A stretch of 64,000 bases of DNA from CAYSUS01 sp964434165 (lineage in GTDB: Bacteria > Planctomycetota > Planctomycetia > Pirellulales > Thermoguttaceae), in NCBI GenBank assembly GCA_964434165.1, contig CAYSUS010000026.1, positions 1 through 64,000 of the forward strand. The letters are read 5' to 3'. The notes beneath the pieces are model-generated. The model searched no databases and was not told where the DNA came from. It saw nothing but the letters and a program-made list of their open reading frames with translations. Made by a program: the position numbers and the translations under genes. Of the stretch, positions 28,336-37,515 are shown piece after piece (the stretch's first letter is position 1; each line of letters opens with the position of its first letter).

Positions 28336-28462
28336 GCGGGGCGCGATGGCGCGTCCGCCGGCCCGCGTTGGGCCTGCGGAGACCGCGGATTCTGCGGCCC
28401 GACCGCGGTCGGCCGACGAATGCGCGACCGGAATGCGGAACGAAACCAAGCGAGGTCACACG

Positions 28463-30559
28463 ATGGACGAGCAAACAGGCCGCGTCCGCCCCTCCCCAGA
28501 ACCCGACCGCCGCACGCAGCACACCGGCGACGAACACCGGGGAGGCGTGCGTGAGAGGAACGAGAGAGCAGAACACCCCGGTGGCCACGATACTCATGGC
28601 GGCCACCACGCCCATATGGTGCGGGACTTCCGCCGACGGTTCTTCATCTCGCTCGCACTGACCCTGCCCGTGCTGCTGCTCTCGCCCATGATCCAGAGAC
28701 TCCTCGGCCTGGAGACGTGGCTGGGCTTTCCGGGCGACGACTACGTCCAGTTCGCCTTCGCCACGGCCGTGTTCCTCTACGGAGGATGGCCGTTTCTCGG
28801 CGGGGCCGTCGATGAGCTTCGCGGGCGCGAGCCGGGCATGATGGTCCTCATCGGACTGGCGATCACCGTCGCCTACGCCTACAGCACGCTCGTGGTCTTC
28901 GGCGCTACCGGCCGCGTCTTCTTCTGGGAGCTGGCCACGCTGGTGGATGTCATGCTGCTGGGACACTGGATCGAGATGCGTTCCGTGAGCGGCGCCTCGG
29001 GCGCCCTGGAGGAACTGGCCCGGTTGATTCCGGACCGGGCGCATCGCCTCCGCGACGGGCAGATCGAGGACGTCCCGATCGCCGAGTTGACCGAGGACGA
29101 CCGCGTGCTGGTCCGGCCGGGCGAGAAGGTGCCCGTCGACGGTAAGATCGTGGACGGCCGCAGCAGCGTCGATCAGTCGATGCTGACCGGCGAGAGCCGT
29201 CCCGTGGAGAAGCGCGAAGGCGACTCCGTGACCGGCGGCTCGGTCAACGGCCAGGGCGCGATCACCGTGCGCGTGGAGAAGACCGGGGAGGCGACCTACC
29301 TGGCGCAGATGACCGACATGGTCCGCCGCGCCCAGGAGTCCCGTTCCAGGCAGCAGGAGTTGGCCGATCGGGCGGCGCTCTGGCTGACCGTGATCGCGAT
29401 CAGCGTGGGCCTGATCACGCTCGCGGCCTGGCTGGCCCTGAACCGGGATTTCGCCTACGCCATGGAACGCATGGTCACCGTCATGGTGGTCACCTGCCCT
29501 CACGCGCTGGGGCTGGCCGTTCCCCTGGTGATCGCGGTCTCCACAGCCCTGGGCGCGAAGCAAGGCCTGCTGATCCGGCAGCGGGCGTCGTTCGAACGAG
29601 CCAGGGACGTGGATGCCGTGGTGTTCGACAAGACGGGCACGCTGACCGAAGGCCGCTTCGGCGTCACCGATGTGTTGCCACTGGGCGACCGCTCCGAGGA
29701 GGACGTGCTGCGGACCGCCGCGTCGGTGGAGACCAACTCGGAGCACCCCATCGCCCGGGCGATCGTCGCCGAAGCGGAACGCCGCAAGATCGCCGCGTCG
29801 CCCGTGGAGGAGTTCCGCAATCTGCAGGGCGAGGGCGCCGAGGCCCGACTGGACGGGCGCCAGGTTCGCATGGTCAGCCCAAGGTACGTGCACGAGCGTG
29901 GGCTCACCGAGCACGAAACCGAAACTCGCCCGCTGGCGGATGCCGGCAAGACCGTCGTCTATCTCGTGGAGGATCAGGAGACAGCCGGGGCCATCGCCCT
30001 GGCCGATGTCATCCGCTCCGAGTCGCGCGATGCCGTCAAGAGCCTGAAGTCGAGGGGCATCCGGACGCTGATGATCACCGGCGACTCGGCGGCCGTGGCC
30101 GGTGCCGCGGCGCGGGAGCTGGAGCTGGACAACTACTTCGCTGAGGTCCTGCCCGACCAGAAGGTCAAGAGGATTCGGGAGCTTCGGGACGGGGGAGCGG
30201 TAGTCGCCATGGTAGGCGACGGGGTCAACGACGCCCCGGCCCTGGCCGAGGCCGACGTGGGCATCGCCATCGGGGCCGGCACCCAAGTAGCCATCGAGTC
30301 GGCGGACGTGATTCTCGTCCGCTCCGACCCTCGAGGCGTCGCCAGCGTGATGCACCTCGCCCGGGCGACGTATCGCAAGATGCTCGAGAACCTTGCCTGG
30401 GCCACGGGCTACAACGTGGTGGCGATCCCGCTTGCCGCCGGAGTGCTGGCCTGGGCGGGGGTTCTCCTCAGTCCGGCGGTCGGGGCCCTGATCATGTCGG
30501 CGTCCACCGTCATCGTGGCTGTCAATGCCACGCGGTTGCGCCTGAGCAAAACCCCGTGA
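28463..30559 (+). CDS. copper-type P1B ATPase with CPH motif (CopB-like)
   Basis: From ATG 28463 the product has 698 residues. The N-terminus is short and His-rich (GGHDTHGGHHAHMV) with no CxxC heavy-metal-associated domain. Eight membrane helices include helix 6 with TCPHALGLAVPLV, the CPH signature of the P1B-3 (CopB) subgroup, which transports Cu2+ or Ag+/Cu+. Other motifs are LTGESRPVEK, DKTGTLTEGRFG, the HP pair in SEHPIARAI, MITGDSAAVAGAA and GDGVNDAPALAEADVGIAIG. It is predicted to export copper across the inner membrane. GAGG precedes the start. It follows YbaK on the same strand and may share its stress promoter. Confidence 0.92.
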   Translation: MDEQTGRVRPSPEPDRRTQHTGDEHRGGVRERNERAEHPGGHDTHGGHHAHMVRDFRRRFFISLALTLPVLLLSPMIQRLLGLETWLGFPGDDYVQFAFATAVFLYGGWPFLGGAVDELRGREPGMMVLIGLAITVAYAYSTLVVFGATGRVFFWELATLVDVMLLGHWIEMRSVSGASGALEELARLIPDRAHRLRDGQIEDVPIAELTEDDRVLVRPGEKVPVDGKIVDGRSSVDQSMLTGESRPVEKREGDSVTGGSVNGQGAITVRVEKTGEATYLAQMTDMVRRAQESRSRQQELADRAALWLTVIAISVGLITLAAWLALNRDFAYAMERMVTVMVVTCPHALGLAVPLVIAVSTALGAKQGLLIRQRASFERARDVDAVVFDKTGTLTEGRFGVTDVLPLGDRSEEDVLRTAASVETNSEHPIARAIVAEAERRKIAASPVEEFRNLQGEGAEARLDGRQVRMVSPRYVHERGLTEHETETRPLADAGKTVVYLVEDQETAGAIALADVIRSESRDAVKSLKSRGIRTLMITGDSAAVAGAAARELELDNYFAEVLPDQKVKRIRELRDGGAVVAMVGDGVNDAPALAEADVGIAIGAGTQVAIESADVILVRSDPRGVASVMHLARATYRKMLENLAWATGYNVVAIPLAAGVLAWAGVLLSPAVGALIMSASTVIVAVNATRLRLSKTP

Positions 30560-30611
30560 GAACGGCTACCGCGGCGCTGGCCGTGCTGGAGACCTTCGCG
30601 GCATCGCCCGG

Positions 30612-30977
30612 ATGGACCTCGACCTCTTTGAGCTGCGACAGCAGGCCGAGGCGGTCGAGGAGCGGCTGCACGAGCTGTTCGGGGCCATGGAGGAGGCGAT
30701 GGACCAGCAGGAGGCGGGCGTGGAGCAGGAATTCGCCGTCGAGGAGAAGAAAGCAGAGCGGCTCGACCCCGACGACCGGCGCCGCATCGAGCGGCTCTTC
30801 GAGCAGTCGCAGCAGGATCGGTCGAAGGCCGACGAGCTGAAAGGAGAACCGGACCGACTGGGTGTCTTTGGGGAGTTGGAAGACCGTTTCCTCGACCTCT
30901 TCAAGCGGCCCGAGCGATCGATGCCTGACGAGCCCAACCATCGACGTTGCCGGGACGGCACCGCTCCGACGGCCTGA
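30612..30977 (+). CDS. coiled-coil hypothetical protein
   Basis: The 121-residue protein is rich in Glu, Gln and Arg and largely helical (LRQQAEAVEERLHELFGAMEE, RRRIERLFEQSQQDRSKADE). It has no signal peptide, membrane helix or known domain. The ribosome binding site is weak. It starts 52 bp after the copper ATPase and could be the last gene of that operon. Codon use is like its neighbours, which supports a real gene. Confidence 0.55.
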   Translation: MDLDLFELRQQAEAVEERLHELFGAMEEAMDQQEAGVEQEFAVEEKKAERLDPDDRRRIERLFEQSQQDRSKADELKGEPDRLGVFGELEDRFLDLFKRPERSMPDEPNHRRCRDGTAPTA

Positions 30978-31194
30978 AAACGGAGGGCCCATGAAGAACG
31001 GTCCCGTTCGCCTGAGGGGATTGCCTCGTAGCCGGTCGACTCGTAGCGTACCCGGAGAGGGGTTTCTACTGAGCCCTGCACGGCCGATGACCTCAAGGGG
31101 ACGAAAGGGAGCCCGTTGTTCGGCCATTTCGGGCCTGGAAGAGGCGCCGCGCAGCGTTCAGTAAGAGTCGAACCACGCGCCGAAGGAGTTTCTA

Positions 31195-33807
31195 ATGGCG
31201 CTGGACCCGTATTACCGCTGGATGGGCATCCCGGCCGACGAACAGCCGCCAAACCACTATCGCCTGCTCGCAATCACCCCGTTTGAGGACTCGCAGGAAG
31301 TCATCGACGCGGCGGCCGACCGCCAGATGGGCCACCTGCGAAACTACCAGTCGGGCGAACACGCCGAGCTCTGTCAGAAGCTGCTCAACGAAGTTGCCGC
31401 GGCCCGAGTGTGTCTGCTGGCGCCGGAGAAGAAGGCCGCCTACGACCGAGAGCTGCGCGAGCTCACGAAGGCTCAGCGCAAGGCCCTTCCGAAGGCCAGG
31501 CCGGTCGAGGCGGAAGCGACACAGACGTCGGCGCAGAGCGAGCTGGATTCGGGGCTGGCCGGGCTCTTCGACAAGACGTTGAACAAGCCGCGCGTCGCGG
31601 CCGCCAGAGTGTCGAACCAACGGCGCCACACGCAGATGGCGGCCAGCGCAGCGATTGTGTTTGTGGGGCTGGTCGCCCTGGTGGTCGTGGTTTTCTGGGC
31701 CCGTAGTGGGCCGGGCCAGACGCTCCTTGTCCTGGACTGGCCGGCGGCGGAGCGCGCGCAGTGCCGGCTGGAGATCGACGGACAACGCGTCGACCTGTTT
31801 ACCGACGGGCCCTTAGTGTATGCGCTTTCTCCTGGCAAACACCGCGTCCTCGCAACGCGCCCCGGGTACCACGACTACACGAAGGAATTCAGCCTGGCAC
31901 GCGGGCAGGAATTGACCCTAAGCCTGGTGTGGGTCGAGCGCCCGAGCTTTCCCGAGGTGAAAGCGGCGAAACCGGCGCCCGTGGTCGTCCGCGAGACACG
32001 GCGCCGGCCGCCTGAGAGTCCTGCAGCTCCCGCGGCTTTCGAGACGTCGATCGCCGCCCCGGAGGCCAGAGGCGACCAGACGGAACCCGCACCGAAGCCA
32101 CCGCCGAGCAAGGTGGCTGTGCCGCCCAAGGCGGATCGCGAGAGGATCGCCGAGGAACTTCGCACGATCTACGAGCTCTCCAAGGATCGCACGCCGGACC
32201 AGAACATGAAGCTCAGTGCCGAACTGGCGAACCTGGCCGCCGAATCGGCCGCGCCGGCCGAGCGGTACGTCCTCCTGGAGAAGGCCGCGGAGTTGGCGGG
32301 TCGGGGAGGCGACGCCGTGCGAATGCTGCGAGTCACCGATGGGCTCGCCGAGCAGTTCGAGGTGGACGTCCTCGGCGAAAAGCAGTCGATGTTAGAGGCA
32401 TTTGCCGACTCGGCCGACGACAGCGCGGAGATCGCGGCCCTGCTGGCGGCGAGCGATCGCGTGATCGACGCGGCGCTCTCCTTGGAGAGGTACGAACTGG
32501 CCGAGGCTCTCGCCGATAAGGCTTATGTCGCCTGCGCGCGCCCCGCGGGGGCCGATCATCGCAAGCGGGCCTTTGAGCGGCGCAGGGAGGTGCAGGCCCT
32601 TGCAGCGTCGTGGCGCGAGATGCGGTCGGTCTTCGACCGCCTGAAGAAGGATCCCGACGACCCGGCGGACAACCTCAAAGCCGGCAAGCACTTGTGCTTC
32701 GAAAAAGGCGAGTGGGACCGCGGGCTCGCCCATCTGGCCAAATCGAGCGACGCGGCATTGAGGAAGGCCGCCCGGCAGGAAACGCAGTCCCCGCCGGCCG
32801 ATCCCGAGGCGATGATCGCGCTGGGCGATGCGTGGTGGTTGTTGGCCAGCGGTCGGGATCCCGCAGAGCGCGAAGCATCGTTGTTGCGCGCGGGTACGTG
32901 GTATCGCGAGGCCCAGCCGCTGATTGGCTCGACGCTCCTCGCGGCCAAGATCGAGAGCCGGTTGCAGGCGATCGCTGAGCTTCGGCGACCGGTTCCCCGG
33001 CCCGCCACGAGGAAGCTGCGGGAGGACTGCCCGGAGTTGACTCGCGGGCTGGCGCTTTACATGCCGCTGGACCATGACACGGTGATGGCGCGGGAGGGGA
33101 AGGTCCAGGCCCTGGACCTCAGTGGGCATGGCCGTCACGGCCTCGGCGAGGGTCCGACTCCGTTGCCCGACGGGAAGGTCGGCGGGTGCCTCGTTCTGCG
33201 AGCAAGCGGGCTTCGAGTGGCCGACACGCTGTTCAACCGCCGGCCGGAGTACACGGTCGTCCTTTGGTATCGCGACGTGATACCGCACTCGTATCCGATT
33301 TCCGATTTTTCCACGGGCGGCGTGATCTACGAAATCGTCCTTTCATCCCGGGTCGACATCGCTGCTTGGCACGTGGACTTGAAGCCGGACCACTGGCTTC
33401 GCACGAACTTCGCGCAAGGGGCTGTCCAACAGGATTCGTGGAACTTCTTCTCGGTGCGCATGGAAGGCGCCGCCTTGAGGGAGGGGAACATGACGGCCAC
33501 CATCAACGACCGTTCGTTCTCCGCACCCCTCCAAGCCGTGCATCACCCCGACGAGTCGCACGCCTTGATCGGGCGGGGAAGAGGCCAGACGCTTGACGAG
33601 GTGATGGTCTTTCACCGAGCGCTCTCCGACGTGGAGATCCAGCGGCTTCGCAGGATGGGGCTCAACGGAAACGGGCTGAGAAAGGTAACGCCCGACCCCC
33701 CGGCGGACGAAAGCCCCAGCGCCAAATCGGCTTACGACAAACTGAATAGCGGTTCGATAGACGAATCAACTGGTGGAGTCCGAAGTCAATTGCGGAGAGC
33801 GAAATGA
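31195..33807 (+). CDS. large membrane protein with N-terminal J-like domain, PEGA-like region and C-terminal LamG-like domain
   Basis: The 870-residue protein starts DPYYRWMGIPADEQPPNHYRLL and has LCQKLLNEVAAARVCLLAPEKKAAYDREL, the N-terminal J-like module common in planctomycete kinases and membrane proteins. The HPD motif of true DnaJ is absent. One membrane helix is near residues 148-168 (AAIVFVGLVALVVVVFW), followed by a PEGA-like stretch (SPGKHRVLATRPGYHDYTKEF), a Pro/Ala-rich linker and helical repeats. The last 230 residues form a concanavalin-like/LamG domain (GLALYMPLDHDTVMAREGK, DEVMVFHRALSDVEIQRLRR). The C-terminal part should lie outside the cytoplasm. GAAGGAG precedes the ATG. 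It suggests a planctomycete host; its function is unknown. Confidence 0.75.
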   Translation: MALDPYYRWMGIPADEQPPNHYRLLAITPFEDSQEVIDAAADRQMGHLRNYQSGEHAELCQKLLNEVAAARVCLLAPEKKAAYDRELRELTKAQRKALPKARPVEAEATQTSAQSELDSGLAGLFDKTLNKPRVAAARVSNQRRHTQMAASAAIVFVGLVALVVVVFWARSGPGQTLLVLDWPAAERAQCRLEIDGQRVDLFTDGPLVYALSPGKHRVLATRPGYHDYTKEFSLARGQELTLSLVWVERPSFPEVKAAKPAPVVVRETRRRPPESPAAPAAFETSIAAPEARGDQTEPAPKPPPSKVAVPPKADRERIAEELRTIYELSKDRTPDQNMKLSAELANLAAESAAPAERYVLLEKAAELAGRGGDAVRMLRVTDGLAEQFEVDVLGEKQSMLEAFADSADDSAEIAALLAASDRVIDAALSLERYELAEALADKAYVACARPAGADHRKRAFERRREVQALAASWREMRSVFDRLKKDPDDPADNLKAGKHLCFEKGEWDRGLAHLAKSSDAALRKAARQETQSPPADPEAMIALGDAWWLLASGRDPAEREASLLRAGTWYREAQPLIGSTLLAAKIESRLQAIAELRRPVPRPATRKLREDCPELTRGLALYMPLDHDTVMAREGKVQALDLSGHGRHGLGEGPTPLPDGKVGGCLVLRASGLRVADTLFNRRPEYTVVLWYRDVIPHSYPISDFSTGGVIYEIVLSSRVDIAAWHVDLKPDHWLRTNFAQGAVQQDSWNFFSVRMEGAALREGNMTATINDRSFSAPLQAVHHPDESHALIGRGRGQTLDEVMVFHRALSDVEIQRLRRMGLNGNGLRKVTPDPPADESPSAKSAYDKLNSGSIDESTGGVRSQLRRAK

Positions 33808-34157
33808 GAAACCCATGTGCGTGCTTTGGGGTCCTCTCGCTCGTTCTTGCCGGATGGCGGGTCGCCCACCCAGACCCGGCCCCACCCCGACCACCCGCGC
33901 CCGCCGAGGCGGCGGGTGCCAGCGGTGTTGTAGCAAGTCCTGGAGCTCAGCTCTTCGACGGCATGGGGCCCCACGGGTTTCCTCAGACGCGGATCGAAGC
34001 CGGGTCGGTGTTCTCAGCGAAGTGCGGCGAGGCGTGCCATCCAGCGCGGAGCGTCACCCCATGATCCGGTCCACGTCGGCCGTTCCGTGGCAGGCCCGTA
34101 CGCACGCCAGCGGGACCGCCGCCAACACGACGAAGAAACAAGGAACCGCCGCCCATC
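33808..34157. other. intergenic region between convergent genes
   Basis: The 350 bp hold no gene I can support. CACCCGC and GCGGGTG arms around 33893-33919 can form a hairpin and may end transcription from the plus-strand gene. An 86-codon frame at 33804-34064 has a weak signal-like start and is judged unreliable. Confidence 0.4.
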
Positions 34158-36893
34158 TCACTTCGCGATTTCCAAGCGCAGCCCGTCGAGATACGCCGTC
34201 CCGTTTGCGTCGTCCGGGGTGGTGATCCCGATCCAGGTGATCGCGTCGAAGTCCTTGTCGCCGAAAGGCAGCGTGTGAATGCTCTCGCCGGATGGGCCGC
34301 GGGCTACCAGCGTGTACGTGCCCGTGCTGGCCTTGCCGAGAGCGAAGCGTAGCTCGAAGCGGGTCCACGCGCCACGCTTGAGCGTGGCAACCCGCGCGCC
34401 GCCGGCCCGCACCACGCCGTCGGGGCCGATCGCGATCGACGGCCCCGGCGCGGACGTGCCGCCCCGGCCGCGCAAGCCGACGTGCAGCCGCGCCGGCGAC
34501 TCCTCCGGTTGGCGCACGGCGAACGCGAACGTGATCCGCCCCTGGTTCAGCGAGCGCGGGGAGTAACTCAGATAGGGGTAGAACGACTTGGCCAGGCCCT
34601 TGCGATCCGTGCATTTCAAGCACTTGGGCCCGCGCAAACCGGGCACCTCGCTGGTGACCGCGAAGCCGGCCTGCTTCGTGTCGGTGACCCGGAATACGCC
34701 CGGCGTGGTGCCGTCGGGCAGCATGCTTAAATCGAGATCGAAGGCGTTGAGTCCGGCGAAGTCGTCCTCCTCCCAGACGGCCGACGGCTCGCGGGGCGGG
34801 TACTGGCTCGGCAGGCTGCGCCACTGCTCGTCGCCGTACAGGCCGGCCTTGCGGATCTCCTCGTTGAAGGGGACAAACCCCACTTCGCGGCACGCGAGCG
34901 CGTCGGGCGCGAGCGTGAAGTCGTGCTTCTCCGGATCGCGGCAGCCGGGATCGGCGACGAGCGACCCCTCGTCGTGGCCGGCGGCCTGCCACTCGGCGAA
35001 GCGCTTGCCGGCAAACGCCAGGGGCGTGTCCTCGGCCACGGTGTGATAAACGTTTCTGGCCAGCACGGGCGGCTTCTCGCCCGGCTGCCAGGCGCGGGCG
35101 ATGGCGACCCCGTCGCGGGCGATGTAGATGTTGCGGAGGACCTCGAAATGGTTGGCCTTCCAACTCTTGTTCAGGCCGCCACGACCGATCAGCCCGTCCC
35201 GCGCAAAGGCCCCGATGTTGTTGCGGAAGAGGTTGTCGGTTCCCTTGTTCTGGAAGTACGCGAACCACTCCACGTTATAGACCAGGTTGTTCTCAACGAC
35301 GGCGCCGCGCGACTGCTGGTCGAGGTAGATGCCCGCAAACCCGCAGATGTACGGATAGGCCACGTTGTCGTGGACGCGGTTGTGGTGGATGTGCGTGTCC
35401 AACGGCCCGAACTGGTACACGCCCGCGGCGTCGGTGTGGTAGCGCAGGCCGAGGTGGTGCAGATGGTTGTAGGCGACCACGTTGCCGTGCGAGTACTTCT
35501 CGCCCTTCCAGCCCCAGCGGGCGTCCAGCCCGATCGCGTCCCAGTGGGTATCGTAAACGTCGTTGTGGGTGATTCGCGTCTCCGAGGCAAACCGGTTGAC
35601 GATCCCGTAGCATCCGTGCCAGATCGTGCCCAGGCGGTGGATACAGCAGTTGTCGACGACCAGTCCGCGCACGGCCCGCGGGTTGCCGCCGGCGTCGTCG
35701 ATCCCTTCCTTGAGCGTGGCCAGGTCGGACACGCCGAGCTGCATGGCGCCGGCGCCGAGGTCCCACAGGTGGCACTTGCGCACCGCCACGTCGCGGCAGC
35801 CATCGGCCAGCTCCATGGCGTACTCGCCGAGCTGGGCCATCTCGCAGCCCTGGAACGACGCGTGACGCAGCCCCCGGGCGGAAATGGCCGCGTCGAGGTA
35901 CATGTGCCCCTGGCGGTAGACGCCGTTGTAGCGGTCCATGTCGCCGTCCACGTGCCGGAAGCTCAGGTCGCGGAAGTGGAGATGCTCGACCATCTTGCCC
36001 GCGTCGAGCTCGCCGGCGAACCGGATCATGCGTGACTTCAGCACCGGGGCGATCACCTCGACCGTCGCCATGTCCTCGTCCGGCCGCGGGTAGTAGTAGA
36101 GCGTGCCGGCGTGGCGGTCGAGGTACCACTCGCCGGGCTCGTCGAGGGCCTCCAAGACGTTGCTCAGGTAGTAGCGGAAGTTGCGCTCCCAGAAATCCAC
36201 CTCGCGGCCGTGGCTGCTGTGGAAGCGGACGGCCCGGCGGTCGGGCAGGATCTTCTGGATGCGGTGAATCGTCGGCGTCCATGAGCAGAGGAGCACGACG
36301 TCGATGTCCGTGGGATGGGACCACGCGGGATCGACGTCCCCAGGGCGGTACTGCAACGCCTGGCGCGGGTCGCCGCCCGGCTCCCGGCCTGCGGCCCTAA
36401 GGACCTTGTCGCCGTAATTCGGGTGCCGTGCCCGGGTGCGCGACTGGCCGTCGACGAACAGCGAATAGAACACCCACTGTCCGCCTCGGGCCTCGGGAAG
36501 GTCGAGCTGCCAGTAGGGCTTCTCCGGCACGAGCTTCCACGTGCCGGAGAGCCGCTTGCCGCCGCTGATCATGGCCCGCTCGCCGGGGACGGAGGCGTAG
36601 GTGATCGGCGCTTCCGCCGTGCCCGAGTCTTCCGGCGTGAACGCGATGGGCTCCGTCACCCGATACACGCCGCCGCCGAGCCACACGGTGACGGGCTCGG
36701 TCAGCGGTTCCCTTGGTTTCTGCGCGCGGATCGCGTCGCGGGCCCGCCGGATCGTGGCGAAGGGCTTGTCCCGGGTGCCGGGATCGGCGTCGCTTCCGCT
36801 CGGCGAAACGTAGAGATCGGCTGCCAAGGCATGGGACGCGGCCACCGCGACGAGGACTGCGAGGGTCGCACAAAACTGGGGAGGTCGACGCAT
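34158..36893 (-). CDS. secreted right-handed beta-helix protein, possible GH141-like glycosidase
   Basis: The 911-residue protein has a signal peptide (ATLAVLVAVAASHALA). The start of the mature chain (DLYVSPSGSDADPGTRDKPFATIRRARDAIR) is the usual opening of pectate-lyase-type beta-helix glycosidases such as GH141. The helix carries many Asn and His ladder positions (HNRVHDNVAYPYICGFAGIYLDQQSRG), followed by a C-terminal jelly-roll-like part from about residue 720 (LHVGLRGRGGTSAPG, WTRFELRFALG). GH141 includes alpha-L-fucosidase and xylanase activities. The assignment is inferred from the pattern; a polysaccharide lyase is the alternative. It is the last gene of the minus-strand glycan cluster, about 620 bp from the next gene. 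Confidence 0.7.
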   Translation of the reverse strand: MRRPPQFCATLAVLVAVAASHALAADLYVSPSGSDADPGTRDKPFATIRRARDAIRAQKPREPLTEPVTVWLGGGVYRVTEPIAFTPEDSGTAEAPITYASVPGERAMISGGKRLSGTWKLVPEKPYWQLDLPEARGGQWVFYSLFVDGQSRTRARHPNYGDKVLRAAGREPGGDPRQALQYRPGDVDPAWSHPTDIDVVLLCSWTPTIHRIQKILPDRRAVRFHSSHGREVDFWERNFRYYLSNVLEALDEPGEWYLDRHAGTLYYYPRPDEDMATVEVIAPVLKSRMIRFAGELDAGKMVEHLHFRDLSFRHVDGDMDRYNGVYRQGHMYLDAAISARGLRHASFQGCEMAQLGEYAMELADGCRDVAVRKCHLWDLGAGAMQLGVSDLATLKEGIDDAGGNPRAVRGLVVDNCCIHRLGTIWHGCYGIVNRFASETRITHNDVYDTHWDAIGLDARWGWKGEKYSHGNVVAYNHLHHLGLRYHTDAAGVYQFGPLDTHIHHNRVHDNVAYPYICGFAGIYLDQQSRGAVVENNLVYNVEWFAYFQNKGTDNLFRNNIGAFARDGLIGRGGLNKSWKANHFEVLRNIYIARDGVAIARAWQPGEKPPVLARNVYHTVAEDTPLAFAGKRFAEWQAAGHDEGSLVADPGCRDPEKHDFTLAPDALACREVGFVPFNEEIRKAGLYGDEQWRSLPSQYPPREPSAVWEEDDFAGLNAFDLDLSMLPDGTTPGVFRVTDTKQAGFAVTSEVPGLRGPKCLKCTDRKGLAKSFYPYLSYSPRSLNQGRITFAFAVRQPEESPARLHVGLRGRGGTSAPGPSIAIGPDGVVRAGGARVATLKRGAWTRFELRFALGKASTGTYTLVARGPSGESIHTLPFGDKDFDAITWIGITTPDDANGTAYLDGLRLEIAK

Positions 36894-37053
36894 GGGGAGC
36901 TCGTTGTTGTGGGGATTGGGACGAGGCGGAGGTGTCTGCCAGTAAGGAACGCGTCAAGAACCGCCCCGCCATTCTGAGTAGTCCGGCGGCAATGACAAAC
37001 GGGAGAGCGCGGAGGCATCGGAGTGGGAGCGCTCGGTGGCCTTCGCCTCCTCT

Positions 37054-37293
37054 CGGGTATCCATTCAGGCTGGCCTCCGGGAGAATCAGTCCTGGCACTT
37101 TCTCCGTCCGTTTCAGGGCGTGGGATTCCAAGTCCTGGCCCTGCACCTGGTGGCCCCGCAGCGGAAGCTCCATCGTGAGGCACCACGCGCAGATCGACCC
37201 GAGCAATCCAGGTCCCTTGTCCTTGTGGACTTCAATCGCCGCGCCGATGACGTCGTGGGTGATGCCGGAGGCCTTGGTGAACAGGGCATGCAT
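37054..37293 (-). pseudogene. remnant of a GxxExxY family gene
   Basis: On the minus strand the frame from ATG 37293 reads ITHDVIGAAIEVHKDKGPGLLGS then CAWCLTMELPLRGHQVQGQ, which matches the N-terminal half of GxxExxY (PD-D/E-XK-like) proteins. The expected EIKA-containing half is missing and the frame degenerates after about 80 codons, so the gene is broken. Apart from a tandem TGTTCCGTCCACCC duplication near 37365-37393, the rest of the 620-bp gap holds nothing. Confidence 0.6.
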
Positions 37294-37515
37294 GACCCGC
37301 TGCTTCAAGTACCGAGGCGCCGGAGACAACAGAGACAACTCCGTTGTTTCCGCGGACTCCTGTTCCGTCCACCCTGTTCCGTCCACCCTGTCTTCCATCC
37401 AGCGGGCCATCGAATGCGTCTTCCATCGACCTGCAAATGCGGAAGCGATTTCTGCGTGGTCCCCAAGGCCGGCCCGGCTGCGAGTCGGCGGAAGGCGACC
37501 GGGATTCCCTCGCCA

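Noticed and set aside
24955..28449. Very long minus-strand open frame opposite the ATPase and YbaK genes
   Set aside because: A GC-bias shadow: it is antisense to clearly coding P-type ATPase and YbaK sequences and has no protein motifs.
33804..34064. 86-codon frame with signal-like start
   Set aside because: No ribosome binding site, Pro/Ala-rich low-complexity content and no family pattern.
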